A stretch of 64,000 nucleotides of DNA. Source: Gelatoporia subvermispora B (taxonomy: Eukaryota > Basidiomycota > Agaricomycetes > Polyporales > Gelatoporiaceae). The notes under the pieces are model-generated. The model made no database searches, had not been told where the DNA came from, and saw only the letters and a program-made list of their open reading frames with translations. The translations under genes and the position numbers were made by a program. Below, piece after piece: positions 25,640-37,749 of this stretch (positions within the stretch are counted from its first letter, which is position 1; the number at the start of each line of letters is the position of its first letter). Location of the stretch: NCBI GenBank assembly GCA_000320605.2, contig KB445805.1, forward strand, positions 614,983 through 678,982, read 5' to 3'.

Positions 25640-28600
25640 ATGTTCTGGTAGATTAATGTAAGGCGAGCCGATGCAAAGTCACTAAGTAGGCGTGCCTGCT
25701 AAGGTGCTGAGATGACGAGGAGTGGGTACGGGAAGAAACATGTCATGCCGGAGGAGCTTTTGTGGGCGGAAGGACGGCAGTTCGCGTCTCGGTTCAAGTT
25801 CAGATTGAACCGCCATGTTGTCCGCGCATCTCGATGCGCCACAGAGCAACGAAAATCAGCAACGGGCCAACTACAGCTGTGCTCGGTGCTCGATGTTGAC
25901 CGCACATCATAGATAAGCTCCCAAATACGTCCGATCGCGATGAACTTCGCGTGGTAGCACAATAGGCATCGTGGTCGGCATATATTTCTGTGAACACGTA
26001 TCCTCCGCAATGCATGCCGGGGATTCAGTTTTTGAGCCATGTGACTACTTCCACAGAGACATCAGTAATCAGACAAGAAGTACCACAGCCTGAGGGATAA
26101 ATGAGCCGATTGGGCCGTTTGCGGCTCGAGGTTTCTCTGCCGCGGCTGGGCAGCCGAGTGAAGCTTCCAGTTTTTGCGCCGCGAGCTAGCCTGAAGGGTT
26201 CATGCGTTCATCAGAGTGCATTGGTAGCGCATTCTCTCAGTTGAGAAGTCCACCTAAGGCATGCATAGTCAACGATGCCAACCGAGTCTCAGTCTAAATT
26301 GAGGATATGACCGACGGTCGTTTCTGTAATCAGACGATCAGTAGGTATAGATGCTCGGCTGCCATGGCCCTCAGAAGCAAATGATCCGTGTCGTGGGGAG
26401 CATGGATATACTTCTACTCCGTTGAATCGCACGCTTTTAGAAATTCAGAGAATTCGCCGCATCCAGAACAAAGGACGCTTGGAAAAGGAAGGATTGTTCT
26501 GGCATACACCCGGTGTGAAGAATTGACTGCATCTTCGTGCGCCGGAGCAGTAGGGCCATACGTGAGCCTACCTTGAAACATAATGTCAATAAACCAGCAG
26601 TAGACTCCAATTTCAAACCTACAGAACACGGGCTAGTTCCGCTGAAGAAGACCGCACCAAGTCATGTCAGCGTCTGCGGTTCAACGGGCGCTCACTCTGG
26701 TGACGCTGGCCGCTTGATGATTTTGCCGGGAGATCAGCGCTAATTGCAGTACCCGACTCAGACGAATCACGATTGAGTATTTGAATTGCTGGAGTCCGCT
26801 TGTCTCGACTCCGGCACCTTGCAGCGGATCGTATGAGGAGTTGGTTGTGCAATAATGATGAACTATACGTATGGGACTACAATGAACCTCACGACAGGCT
26901 ACGTGGCTTGCTTGTCCGCTGTCCTATGGGAGATTTCTGCCGAGGACGGGAGAGTTTATTGTCTTATCATTAGGCCATTTCCCCCGAAACCGTTCTGTGC
27001 ATTTTGCACCACCAAGGGGATATGTAACGGACTGATGACACATGGCATCGTGAGCTTCACTTTTTTGTAGAGTTTCGCTCAGGAAACCAGATGATTCAAC
27101 CCATCCGTTTCTAGATACTTGGCCCCGAAACTCTGGATCGTGAGCGGCGATGCCATTACTGGCTTCTGGTTACCATAGTGTCGCGCGAGCGAAAAGATGT
27201 GGAACGAGGGCGTCAGATCCCAGTACATCGGAATCCACACCCAGCTCAGCCATGCTCCTTGAGCGCATGTCCTCGTATCGCGCGACGAGTACTCAGAGAG
27301 AGCTAAGTGACTGATCAAACACGTGGTACGGGTCCGGTCCCTGGTGCGGCTAGTATGCTCGTTTGTTGATTAGAAATGCGGTTAAATCTCGGTATGTGAT
27401 CCATTGCGCGCAATAGGCGCTAATCCGACATTCCGCGATGCTTCCATCAATGTCTGGTTTCACATGCGCATGTGGTAGAGGGCTCAGATGCAGTACCACG
27501 TGGGATGGAAACAGAGGTCATCCGTCCTACTAGAGCGGGCGAGTACTCCACTTGGCGTGACATGCGGTCCTGAGTTTTCGACGGAACAAGTCGTAATGCT
27601 CTTTTGTGTACATCCATAGGTAGAAATTTCGGAGGTCTATCATAGGCTATAGCTTGTGGTCAAACTTGAGAGCTCCGGAGGTGATGAACCGCTGATGTTG
27701 CGTTGGTGGCGGTGAGAGAAATAGCAACCTATAATTGAAGCGGAGACTCGCTTCGGCACACAGAAACTGAAGATAGTACTGACAGCGTTGCGACGCCCGT
27801 CCCAGCAAGGTCTTCGTCGGATAACAAGTGCCGAATCTAGACTAGGCCTGTCACCGGTGTGCAGGTTGTAAGCATGTAGCATTCCACCATGTGGTTTAGC
27901 AAGGTGCATTGCAGCCTCATCAGCTCGATCCGACAATAGTTGAACATGCGGTACAAGCAGAGAAGCTGGGTGCAACCAAAGTGTTCTCCTCCGACGGGTT
28001 AATATAGCTTAACTGCCGAGGATGTACATGAATAGGCCAATTTTGGAGCAACGCAAGTTCGTTCAGATTTCGTTCGAATTTCGTTCAAATCATCCAAGGG
28101 GCCATTCAAAACGAGGTGATTTCAATCAAAGACACGTGGGTGGTCACAGGAACTAAACACTCACTGAGGTAACACTCACAGAAGAGGGTACTATCACAAC
28201 GCAATGTGCGACCCGGCGAGAATCGGCAAGAGGGCGCAGTCAAGTGTTCGGATGCTCTAGTCACCGCCACCTGATCAAAGATTCCTAAATTGCGAGACCG
28301 GTTAGCTACCACGGACCCGATGGAAGCTGAGGAAACAAGTGATCTTGTTTGCCACGCACTGCATAGCAAATATTGGTATATTACTATTGATCGAGACATG
28401 TGTCAAGCATGCGGAGTCTAGGCATCACCTGTGTACAGACTTGCACAGGAGGGTAATTGTTCAAACTGAGGCTTCGTACACGCAAGGATGGCGCTATAGC
28501 TGCACATGCAGATCAAAAGCTTACCTCAGTCCAATATACCTTAGCGCGTCAAACATGAAGCGGGGAGAGGCCTTAATTCAACATAGAGCACACGGTCAGC

Positions 28601-30103
28601 ATAATTGAAACGCACCTCGTCGCAATCAAATGTTGTAGCAAGACAACGAGCTCATTGCCTACCTCACAATGAGCAGCCATAAGCCGTGGTGGTGATATGC
28701 GTTACACACCCTGAGCTCAGGGATGCCATGCTATGCAGGATCTTCACAGAGACCACCCCCAACAGCCGCCACCGGTCAACCTCAATCACACTCCCTCGTG
28801 TATCGGCGAATTGCACCTTAACACATACACCACCAGGACAAACAATTGTGACAGATTATCAACAGAAGCCAGAATCTGTCAACCCGTCATTAGAATATTC
28901 CCGCGACGATCAACGTACGAGATTCTACCGGTGCACCGACTCGTAGTTGACCTCATCTTCCGGACATGCTCCCGGTTGCCAAGCGGAGCCAATCCGCAAT
29001 GTTGCCTAGCTCCTGGTAGTGTCAGTACTTCCTAGTGACCAATCGCTCAGCAATATGTCTGTTCCGTGTAATCTGACGGGTACTATATCTTCTACTGGTA
29101 GCATGACAGTCTCGGGCATATCGGTCTGAAATGATGTCAACGATCATGCGGCCCATCTTTTGAGCAGTTTGTCTTGTATTGCACGTTCCGTAATAGACCT
29201 GCAGAGTCTATTGAGTGCGATAGCAATCGATCGCTTGAATAATGAGTAAGTGCAGTGTTCGAGACTTACGGGTTACGGGAACCATATGTACGAGGATCGG
29301 GAAGACGGTATCCATATCCTCCAATGTAGAGTAAAGGTGTAGAATAGTTGTTATTAGGGCCAGTCACTCAGGTGTGGAAGAATGCATGCCGATGCCCAAG
29401 TTCCGCACGATGAAAAGGCCGAACGAAACCAATCCTCCTCAGCCTCGCGGCGTGCGTGCCAGCAGCCGCCCGCTGTCAGCCGTGGGAAGAAATGCGCAGG
29501 AACATATATTTCCTTTTCTGTTATTCAGTACCTGCAACAAGCCAACGATTCTGTTGAGCTAGGTACTCCAAGTGTGGATTTATTAGTCTTTTGGTTTGCT
29601 ATCAACGCATTGTGGGATTTCGAAGAATTATGCGGAGAAACGCGGGTGGGGGTGGCTCACACGAGCCACTGTGTGGTAAAAAAATTAAAAAAACCTTGTT
29701 GGTGATTCCCGGGGCAAGCATACTTTCTAGATCATGAATTACGTTCCACGACATAAAGTCGAGCCCGCGCAAAATCGTGACATTCAAAGCGGTGTAGTAG
29801 CTTGCGGCTACAGTCAGGTATGATCAAATTCCGCAGTGACCGCGTTCACTTCTCACAACTTGCAACGTCTAGCTGCGGAGCTCGGATTGTTGGATAGAAG
29901 GTAAATTCGAATGACAGGGCTCTCATGCAACCTGGCTCCCAGTCATGATGAGCGATGTGCCGTCTCCGCCACTCTGGAACTTTGCGACAATGCCTAGGCT
30001 ATAGTCGCGCCCATCACGTGGATTGTCAGGACGTCGTGTGACAAGGCATGTCAAGTGGTGTTGTTTAGCGTCATACGAAGCTGACTGCGCTCCAGAGAGC
30101 GAC
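25640..30103. other. Gene-poor 4.5 kb
   Basis: The longest empty stretch of the window. ORFs are short, overlap on both strands and show no domain. At 26855-27070 (+) a frame contains FCAFCTTKGIC, close to the first half of a Zn2Cys6 motif (compare CIFCTDTGRKC in protein A) but one residue short and without a second half; it may be an eroded relic. No transposase frame or tRNA recognised. Confidence 0.4.
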
Positions 30104-30112
30104 TATATATAA
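30104..30112 (+). promoter_or_regulatory. TATA box of the 30.15 kb gene
   Basis: TATATATAA lies about 40 bp before the ATG at 30151, in an otherwise mixed sequence, at a plausible distance for a short 5' UTR. Confidence 0.5.
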
Positions 30113-30150
30113 GCGTTCCATCAGCGCAGTATCGCAAATGATCAGCTATC

Positions 30151-30812
30151 ATGTCCAGGACTCCTACTGCAACCGATGCAGACGAGAGTAACACAAGCCC
30201 TAACCTCAAGTCCCACGTAATGACTGCGGAGGGTAAACCGCAAGATGGAGAGAAATTTGAAGAAGAGACAAATGTCAAACATGATCACGAGAGCGTAACT
30301 TCCCGCAGCGATGACATATCTGTGGGGAGTACCTTCGCCCCAGACAGAAATATCTCGGGGAGCCGCAATGGTGAGACCGCATTGCCGAGCCAGCTTTTGG
30401 GATGTCACTGACAATTGCATTGTGAACGTAGTCAGAAGAGTCGCTTGGCCTGTTCCACAAGTGATCGTTCGTTACGGAAACTTAGAACAAGCCTGGGGAA
30501 GAGAAGGGCTAAAACAATTGGGCCTCCAGGTAGGCATCGGGGAAACTGGGCGCATTGCTGTAGGACTGACGGACTTCTCAGGAAACACATCGAATGATGT
30601 GTGAGGCATTCATCACTGGGGCCGTGGCCGGCAACGTCCGAAAACGTAGGAAAGCACACGAGGAATCGCCCTTGCGCAGGGCAGTCTTCTTGATGGGCGT
30701 GTTCCACGCGACATGTGGTGGCCGTGACGAGAAGCCTGTGCAGTTGCAAGCGGTAGGGTGGAGGGAGATGATAGACAATGTTGAAGAAATTATTTTGATG
30801 CATAAGTCCTGA
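30151..30812 (+). CDS. Small protein of unknown function, copy 1 of a tandem pair
   Basis: Three exons: 30151-30370, 30432-30529, 30582-30812; 182 aa. I do not recognise the family. The N-terminal 70 residues are polar and acidic (disordered). Then comes a conserved-looking core: VIVRYGNLEQAWGREGLKQLGLQ spanning exon 2, a basic helix (VRKRRKAHEES), and a C-terminal block DEKPVQLQAVGWREMIDNVEEI. The same order (RYG...GLQ, basic helix, KxPxxLQxVGW, DNVxEI) recurs at 31.37-31.79 kb, so the elements are under shared descent. No signal peptide or membrane segment. A TATA box 40 bp upstream supports the start. Confidence 0.55.
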
Positions 30813-31368
30813 GTTATGTCAGTGCGTGCGATGCTAAGGATCATCAGCACTTTTCGTTCAGATTCTTGTCCCGGGCATCGCAGGCACTGACAGCATCAAG
30901 GGCAGCAATAGGATCAACAATAGCGAAGAGTATGACGGCTCCGGAGATGCGTTAGCGACACTTCGATGTCCAGTGCAGCATCCTGTAAATTGTATAAAAA
31001 TATCAAGATACACGCCCATAATGCCCTGGTGGCGTGCCTGCGCAACGCCGACGTTATGCATGAACTCCTCTGCATTGCAGGAGTCGCGACTCGTAAAGAG
31101 AGACATGCATACCACCATGTCGAACGACTCTCATCTCGATGTAAAGTGCTGAATGTGCAAGACGAACCTATCCACAATCAGGTAGTAACAGCGTCGGCGC
31201 GTGTGACCTTGAATGAGAAGGACCCGATACGGAGTGAATTCTTCAAACGAGACATTTGTCCTGTCAGGGGAAAGCACGGGCGGCATCTGGTAGGCACCTC
31301 GCGGGAACATCAGCACTGAGATCACTCACCCTCACGGATTGACCGAAAGCAATTCTATTAGCCGATTC

Positions 31369-31787
31369 CGCAGGTAGCTGTACGCCGCAAAGATACGGAG
31401 CAGGCTTGGGGAGGGCAGGGTTCAAAGCACTAGGGTTGCAGGTATGCACAAGTGAAGTTTCACAGAAGCACGACTCACAGAGATATTGCGCGGCCATCAG
31501 GGCATGAAACCCCATGCCTTATGGGTATTCTTCTCTGGGAAAAAATCAAGGAGAGCGAACGTGCGAGTAGGAAAGCATACGAAAAGCTGGACTTCCGTAA
31601 ATATAAAAAGCTCCTGGGCGCGTTTCAGAAGAGGCGGGGTGGTGCTGACAAGAAGCCCTTGCGGCTGCAGCCGGTTGGCTGGGGACAGTTTTTAGACAAC
31701 GTAAGGGAGATCATAGTGGACTATTCGCCACCACAAACCAATCAAAACGGATGGAGGCTGACATGTTCAAAATTGCAGGAGGCTTGA
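31369..31787 (+). pseudogene. Second copy of the tandem unknown gene, start not found
   Basis: Homologous to the last two exons of the 30.15 kb gene: RYGAGLGRAGFKALGLQ at about 31390-31440, then a basic helix (KESERASRKAYEKL), then DKKPLRLQPVGWGQFLDNVREI ending at 31787. Joining the two parts with the obvious donor (CAG|GTATGC) gives the wrong frame; only a weaker donor inside GGGTTGCAG would keep it open. No matching first exon was found upstream. It is therefore either a decayed copy or a gene with altered splicing. A short Cys-rich frame (CSMCKECVDC) follows at about 31830 on the same strand. Confidence 0.5.
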
Positions 31788-32173
31788 TCATCAGTGGGTT
31801 GGTGGGCAAGCCGGGCGGCAATGACGCCGCGGATTGTAGTATGTGCAAAGAATGCGTAGATTGTGATAGCGGGAATTATAGCTATATAGATATAAATATT
31901 GTCCGGAGACCGGGTATTACCATAACTGTCTGCATTCGCCCATCCCGGAGGAAAGGCTGTCGGAACATGTCGAGCTGCATTCCAGTCCACGCAAAGCACA
32001 TGCAAAATCTAGTTAGCTTCAAGCCATCCTGACTGTAGTCAGTGTCCGTGCTTCGCCACGAGCGGGAGATCGACCGGGGGCGAGGCTTTGTGCAACGTGG
32101 GTAGCATCAAGGGCTACCCCGTGTCTATGCCGGTGCAAAGGATAGCTGCCGGGAGAGTGGATCAGGGAACGTA
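31788..32173. other. Intergenic stretch between convergent genes
   Basis: Only short frames; includes the CSMCKECVDC Cys-rich frame near 31830. No supported gene. Confidence 0.45.
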
Positions 32174-33662
32174 TCAACGAATGCGGTCCGGCAGCTCGTG
32201 GGTGAGGTAGTGCCAGATGTAGTGTGACCAGCCTTCGAGAACGCCAGCGCCGGACATGATGTGAAGGCAATCGCCCGTTGCGTGCTATACATATCGTCAA
32301 TACAAGAGCAGTACGGGGAATGAGACAGACGTACGGCATCTGGTCGCAGGAGAGCCGGACGGTCTATCGGAAGGTAATGGATGTTACGGTACGGTGATGG
32401 CGGAGCGACAACCTCCTGCAAGGTTTCTTCTGTGAGTAACGAGGGCCATGGCACGATGCGAGTAAGCAGCGAGCGTACCTCGAAGATCGCATTGAAGTCC
32501 TTGATATCTGGCCAGTTATACCAGCCCCACCTGAACGGCTGGTACTCCGTCCATGGTTGGCGTTGCGAGTGGCAATCTTCGTGTCCAGGCAGGTACGCCC
32601 GGATAACTACCTGCTTCGACGTATCGCCCGAATGCCATATTGCCTGCTGAACCTCGTCTGCCCATACCCGCATCGACTCTTGGAAGAGCTCCAGTACCGC
32701 AGCGATGCCGTTATCCGCCGCAGTGTTATTCCTGAGTCCACCGAGAAGCGTTGTGGTCCAATGTCCTCCGGTACTGACGATGAGTGTGCCGTAGTTGCCC
32801 TCGGGAAGCGGTCTATAGAAGATCTCCATGTAATCGCGAGGGGACAATGACCAATACGCCTCGTCGCTGAACAAGTTGAACTCAGGGGGCGGGTGGTGCA
32901 TCTCATGGTAGATGTCCTCAATCTCTGGCCTGTCGAGCAGTAGGTCGACTCGGCGGAAGGTGACAAGGGGCGTCGTGCTGACGTTAAAGCCGGGAGGGAA
33001 TGAGAGGTACGGGATGAGCTCCGAGTTGGGGTCGAGATACAGATTCTGAGGCGAGGCGCGGTCGAGGTAAGGGTTTAGGTTGTAGTCGGGCGTCGCTCGG
33101 ACATCAGGGTATAGCAAGCATGACAGCGAGAAAAAGTGGTTCTCGGTGACGGAATCTGATCATACCTGTCAGTCATTACACTGAAGTCCGAAGTGAGAAC
33201 ATGCTCACCGCCGATCAGAAGCCATCCTCCATCCTCAACCAGGTGCCGCAGCAACGCCGACCGCGCAAACGGCCGGATGTCGCAGTCATCACCAGGTGTC
33301 CACTCCCAGCTCGTCGCGCCCGGGAATCTGTCCCACTGCTCTTCTTTATCAGCGGCGAGGTGCCACCAGTACTCGCGCGAGCTCGCACAGGCCTCGTAGC
33401 CCATGAACTCAAGGGCGTCGGCCGACTTGGTCATGCGTGTGAGATTTGTCGGCAGTTCGGCCTTGCGTGTCCACGAGCCGTTCGCCCATGCTCTCGGAGG
33501 ACATGATCCTTGTGCTGGCGGTGTCTTGAAGCCAAAGCGACTGACGGTAGAGGATACGGACGAGGAGTAGGTGTAGAGAGTGAGCAGGAGGCTGACGAAT
33601 GCGCCGAGCCCAATAAGTTTAATCGTGCGCCCGCGCAGGCCGAATGGGACCTTCGCGTCCAT
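32174..33662 (-). CDS. SGNH acyl-esterase-like protein, PMR5/Cas1p (PC-esterase) type
   Basis: Four exons: 33209-33662, 32479-33155, 32335-32415, 32174-32284; 440 aa. Residues 13-31 (RTIKLIGLGAFVSLLLTLYTY) are a single membrane anchor, predicting a Golgi-type II protein. Splicing exon 1 to exon 2 creates the nucleophile block LLIGDSVTENHFFSL (Gly151-Asp-Ser153). STGGHWTT follows mid-protein, and the last exon supplies the D-x-x-H pair in TGDCLHIMSG (Asp409, His412), completing the SGNH triad. Cas1p and PMR5/TBL relatives transfer or remove O-acetyl groups on glycans (fungal capsule, plant wall polymers); the substrate here is unknown. The unspliced frame reads GGEHV, which would look catalytically dead, so the intron is essential to the call. 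Confidence 0.82.
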
Positions 33663-35233
33663 GCCGCCACGCGGACTCTTTAGACCAGAACCCGAGCGTC
33701 CGAAAGAGCGAAATTCGCGACCGTCCGCCGCGTAGAAAGCGACGTCTTGAAGAAAAGCAAGAAGGGAAGAGCTGAAGGAAGCCTGCTCGACCTCACAGCC
33801 AACTCAGAACTGTCACCACCGGCACACGTGGCTAGGCACCACTTGTGGCGGCGAATATTAGCGACCTTTTGGCAGCGGCGGGATCGACGAGGATCGACAT
33901 CTCGAACTTCCAGCCTCCTCCAGCCCCGTTCCTGAATATGGCTTGTATACTTTGACATCGAAAACGGATTCTTTGTTCATCTCTTCGTATTACAGACCCA
34001 GCAGAGCTCACATGGAGCACCCTCGCTCCGAGCGCCTGCAGGTGGAGCTGCTTGAAAAGAAGCCTTACACGAGTCGTACGCATTGACAACAGGTTGTAGT
34101 GGTGACGGGTACGATGAGGCTACAGATCCTATGGGGCTAGGCCAAATCGAAAAGATTAGTCGATTATACAAGGTCGTCCCCTGTACGAACTGATACTTCC
34201 GAATAGATAGGGGATCATTCATGCGCATATCGATGACCGTATTGCGGTACTCCTGGAAAGCCGAGAAAATTGGGGTCTCAACAGTCCTAGATGACTACAT
34301 AGTGAGTAGTTGCCAATGTTGTTTTCTGCTGCATTGTACTCTGTACCCCTGCATCATGTCGGCGACCTTGCCGATATTTCGTTTCCCCTATTTGCCTTCG
34401 GGCAGACAGATGGATTCGGGACTGCCATCGTTGGTTTCGCTGGTGGTTCCTCTCTGTCTTTCTTTTGATCCTCTTCTCCTTCCGCAATGCCACAGGAGAC
34501 GTGCCGGTGGTGAACTGTGGAACGGTGCGTCACCGGCATCTCGCCTTTACTCATAACATAACAAGGTGTGAAGTGTCTATGACATTCCAAAACATCACAT
34601 TCTAAACTCCGAGCCTAAACACAATATACCAAATGGCTCGAAAAAAGGTAACTCCGGACTATGTCGAGAATATTCTGCTCGATGCATAGAGACCCCTGTC
34701 AAAGAGCCGGGGTTGACAGTGATCATCTACCTAGATTGTCCCCGGGCTCTCATTCGCTGGTGTGCATTTTGTTCGGAATCACACCACACCCCCGGTCGCA
34801 ACTTTTTGGCTCTAGGCAAATGGGATTGATACTGTCTCGGACGGTACCGACTCTGTCCAAGTTGCGGTATGACTATCCGGTTGACGCGAAGAGCTTCGTA
34901 CCTATTGCGGTGAACATGACCTACACGCGTGAAAATGCTAGCTCAGATTCGGCACTTTGTGAATTTCGACGACCGTTTAATTTTACTTCACAACAGCGAG
35001 GGCACACAAGGCCTGAAGTGGTCGTATTTGCGTCTCGAGAGGTTATCGGCATCAATACTGACTGGGAGGTAATTTTCCTGACAGCAAAACCTGGACATGA
35101 TATGATAAAATCGTCTTAGCGCATGATTATCCATCTTTTAGGTGCGATAGACTTCGTCGATCCAACCGTCAGCTCACTTCGAATGCAGACACTGAACAGG
35201 AGTAGAGCTGGGGCGGTAATGGCCGCTACTGTC
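33663..35233. other. Intergenic 1.6 kb
   Basis: Promoter of the SGNH gene at left. A plus-strand ORF of 152 codons at 34661-35119 has no recognisable family and no splice support. Nothing else seen. Confidence 0.4.
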
Positions 35234-36637
35234 CTACAGTGGGAGTTCGAGACTAGCAGCCGCTTGCATCATTGCCGCCTTCTCCTTATTCGACTTCCTG
35301 CCTTTCTTTCGGACAATACGCGTCGCCTCGCAGACGACGTGATAGTCGTTCCCATTGTACATCTCACGGGCTTTGATACATGTCCTAAAATAAAGCATTC
35401 GTCAGGATGTGCGTGAAGCGGCAGGCGGGCCGGAGAGCGCCTTAGAAGCGAAGCTTCGTAGATCACGCAAACACGACGATTACATGCTTGCATCGTATCT
35501 TGCTGCATCTTGTCTGCCATACATGCCGTTTCTCCCCATTGTCATGGTCTCAAGAGATCGAGAATATACTCACATACAATCACTCTGACCTGGAGCAACG
35601 AAACACTTCACCTGTTTGCTATGACACAGGTCGCAGGCAAGTGGATTGTTTCGCTTCTTCACTGGGACGCCTGCATACGTATCGATCAGTAAGTTAAAGC
35701 AACTAACAGTGATCTTTGTACTCGATTTACCGATGTCGATCACAGTGCCCACAGCTCCCCTCTGGCGTTTGAGGCGAGGCTTTTGAGAAGGCGATTCTCC
35801 AGTGCGATGGCCTAAGTGAGAATCATAGTGTGAGTGTGCGCTCATATGGTATGTTTTACTGTGTGTGACATACCTTCATTCAAAGGTTCTTCATGTGCCC
35901 TGGGTTCGTGCACTCCTTCATCCCCATTAAGGACGTGACCGCGTGGGTCTGGCAGGATGGGCGGAGGTGCGGGCACGTACATATCATGATGGTCCTCCAC
36001 GTGTACGTTGTGCATGGTCTGGACATCACAAGTGAGCCGCTCTGTTCATGTCGCCATGTGAGACTCATATTCCAGATGTGAGGGAAATCGCGGATGGTCA
36101 ACTCACCGATCCCAGTGTGCAGATACTGATACAGCCATTGACAGAATGCATCAAAGTCGGCATCGCACCACATCTCGTTGCTGTGCAGTTCCAGAAATTG
36201 GCCCAGCATTGCGGTCAGGTCTGAAATTATCAAGTATTGTACAGGTGAGCGTATGCTTTGACTTACGTTGGCGTGTCTGTTGGGGTCCGGTATGAGCGTT
36301 CGGCGTAAAGCGCGGCAGCTGAGACTGCTGTGTTTCGACGCCTCGTTGTGCATTGTGCTTGAAAGCAAGTGCAATCGCAGGCTCCTGCTATAGGGACGGT
36401 CAACCACATGTCCATGGGCCAAAGTACCGCTGATACTGACCTCGTGTTGCAAAGAGTATGAAAGTGGTCTTAGCTCTGCACCGAGGGCATATATAGTGGT
36501 ACTTGTGTCCGTGAACGCGTGCTGTTTGCCTAGTTCCCCGGTTAGCATGTGACATGCAAATCGGGCAATCACGACATACCAGGATTCATGAGGTCCTCTG
36601 TGGAGAAGTCTTGATGAGCACTGTGATCCGTGGGCAT
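35234..36637 (-). CDS. Small Zn2Cys6 protein C, sixth cysteine replaced
   Basis: Eight exons: 36580-36637, 36441-36529, 36267-36384, 36107-36220, 35874-36041, 35731-35811, 35574-35670, 35234-35384; 291 aa, all phases consistent. The N-terminal half contains FDAFCQWLY at about 117-125, matching the F-x3-C-x2-L-Y of protein D. Then come a proline-rich linker (APPPILPDPRG), a basic block (KPRLKRQR) and KKRNN before the finger: CDLCHSKQVKC (Cys222/225/232), Cys241, Cys244. Six residues later, where the sixth cysteine belongs, there is Tyr251; the next cysteine is at 260. The intron in the codon after Cys4 is phase 2, as in A, B and D. A lysine-rich tail (RKKGRKSNKEKA) follows. It may bind DNA weakly, have an altered second zinc site, or be decaying. 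Confidence 0.7.
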
Positions 36638-37749
36638 CCCCGCAGTCTTGGAGTACTCCTATGTATTTTAATGAACTCGAAATCGCTGGACAAATAGATA
36701 GATGCTCGTACGTTAGGAGTTTGTCTGATTGCATTCACATCATGCCATTGTTGCTGGTAAGTGAGTCGGGGGTAGATATCTGGAGAAGTTCAAGCATTCT
36801 TGGGAATATCTTCATGAGCAGGAGGACTGACCAGGGGTACGCACGGAGTCCCTTGGCCCTGCACTTAGCAAAGAATGTATCTGGTATTGTTTCAAGTCTT
36901 CTGACCGATTCAGTTGGAGGCTGCGAGAGACACTATAAGGTGTAATTGGCGAGTGACGCATATCAAAGTGATGTGGCTTAAGCCTGCTGTTGTTGAAGTG
37001 GTGATGAGACAAGGTAGGAGTTCAAACGGAGGCACAGGATCCAGATTGTGGGGATTGATGACAATTATAGCCTGGGGCATTATACCGATGGAACAACCGA
37101 TGGCGAAGGGAGAAATCAAAATGATACTAGATTGGGCGGACAATCTTAACTGAGGGCATCTCGAGGAGCGCGATGCTCGCGCTGAATATCCTGTCGTCGT
37201 CCAAAAATAGCTAACAGGAAACTAAAGAACTCATTAATTGAGCTTCTCACAAGTGCAACGCGTGGTCTGACAAGCTCCCCGTTACCAAATATTTGTTTGT
37301 GATGAGCAAATGTTCCATTTAGATAAATTGACGGAGTTTGAAGTAGAGTGACGAGCTCGAGGATCGGCATTTTTAGTCGACTAGTTTATAGGAAGCGCTG
37401 AGACGCATCGGGGACAAGGGAAAGGCGGAGACTTGTGCTGGACCCTCCGAGTAAACTCTGGCTCAATGCGACTGCTTACCTCGTAACGGGTCCATGTATA
37501 TCGAGGAATGTAGCCAAATCATTTATAACACGCAACACTCAGACACGACAAGGCTATCAACGTGACAACTGATCTCTGGGGTGAGAGCCCGCTTCGTGTT
37601 ATGTAGGTCCAAATACATCTCTTTTGTGCACAAAAAAACTGGCGAAAAAATGGTGTGATGAGTGGAGGACTGCTGATTAAGCGTTCTGCATCTTGGATCA
37701 AGTGCCGTGCATAAAGTTAGTGAGGTCTGCTGATAGACCAAAGCGCAAC
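36638..37749. other. Intergenic 1.1 kb
   Basis: No gene recognised. Overlapping ORFs of about 75 codons on both strands near 36.9-37.15 kb are hydrophobic on one strand only and look like chance. Confidence 0.45.

Noticed and set aside
35880..36734. 284-codon minus-strand ORF taken as one protein
   Set aside because: It is the unspliced read-through of protein C: three of its introns happen to stay open, and the Zn2Cys6 finger is reached only after splicing.
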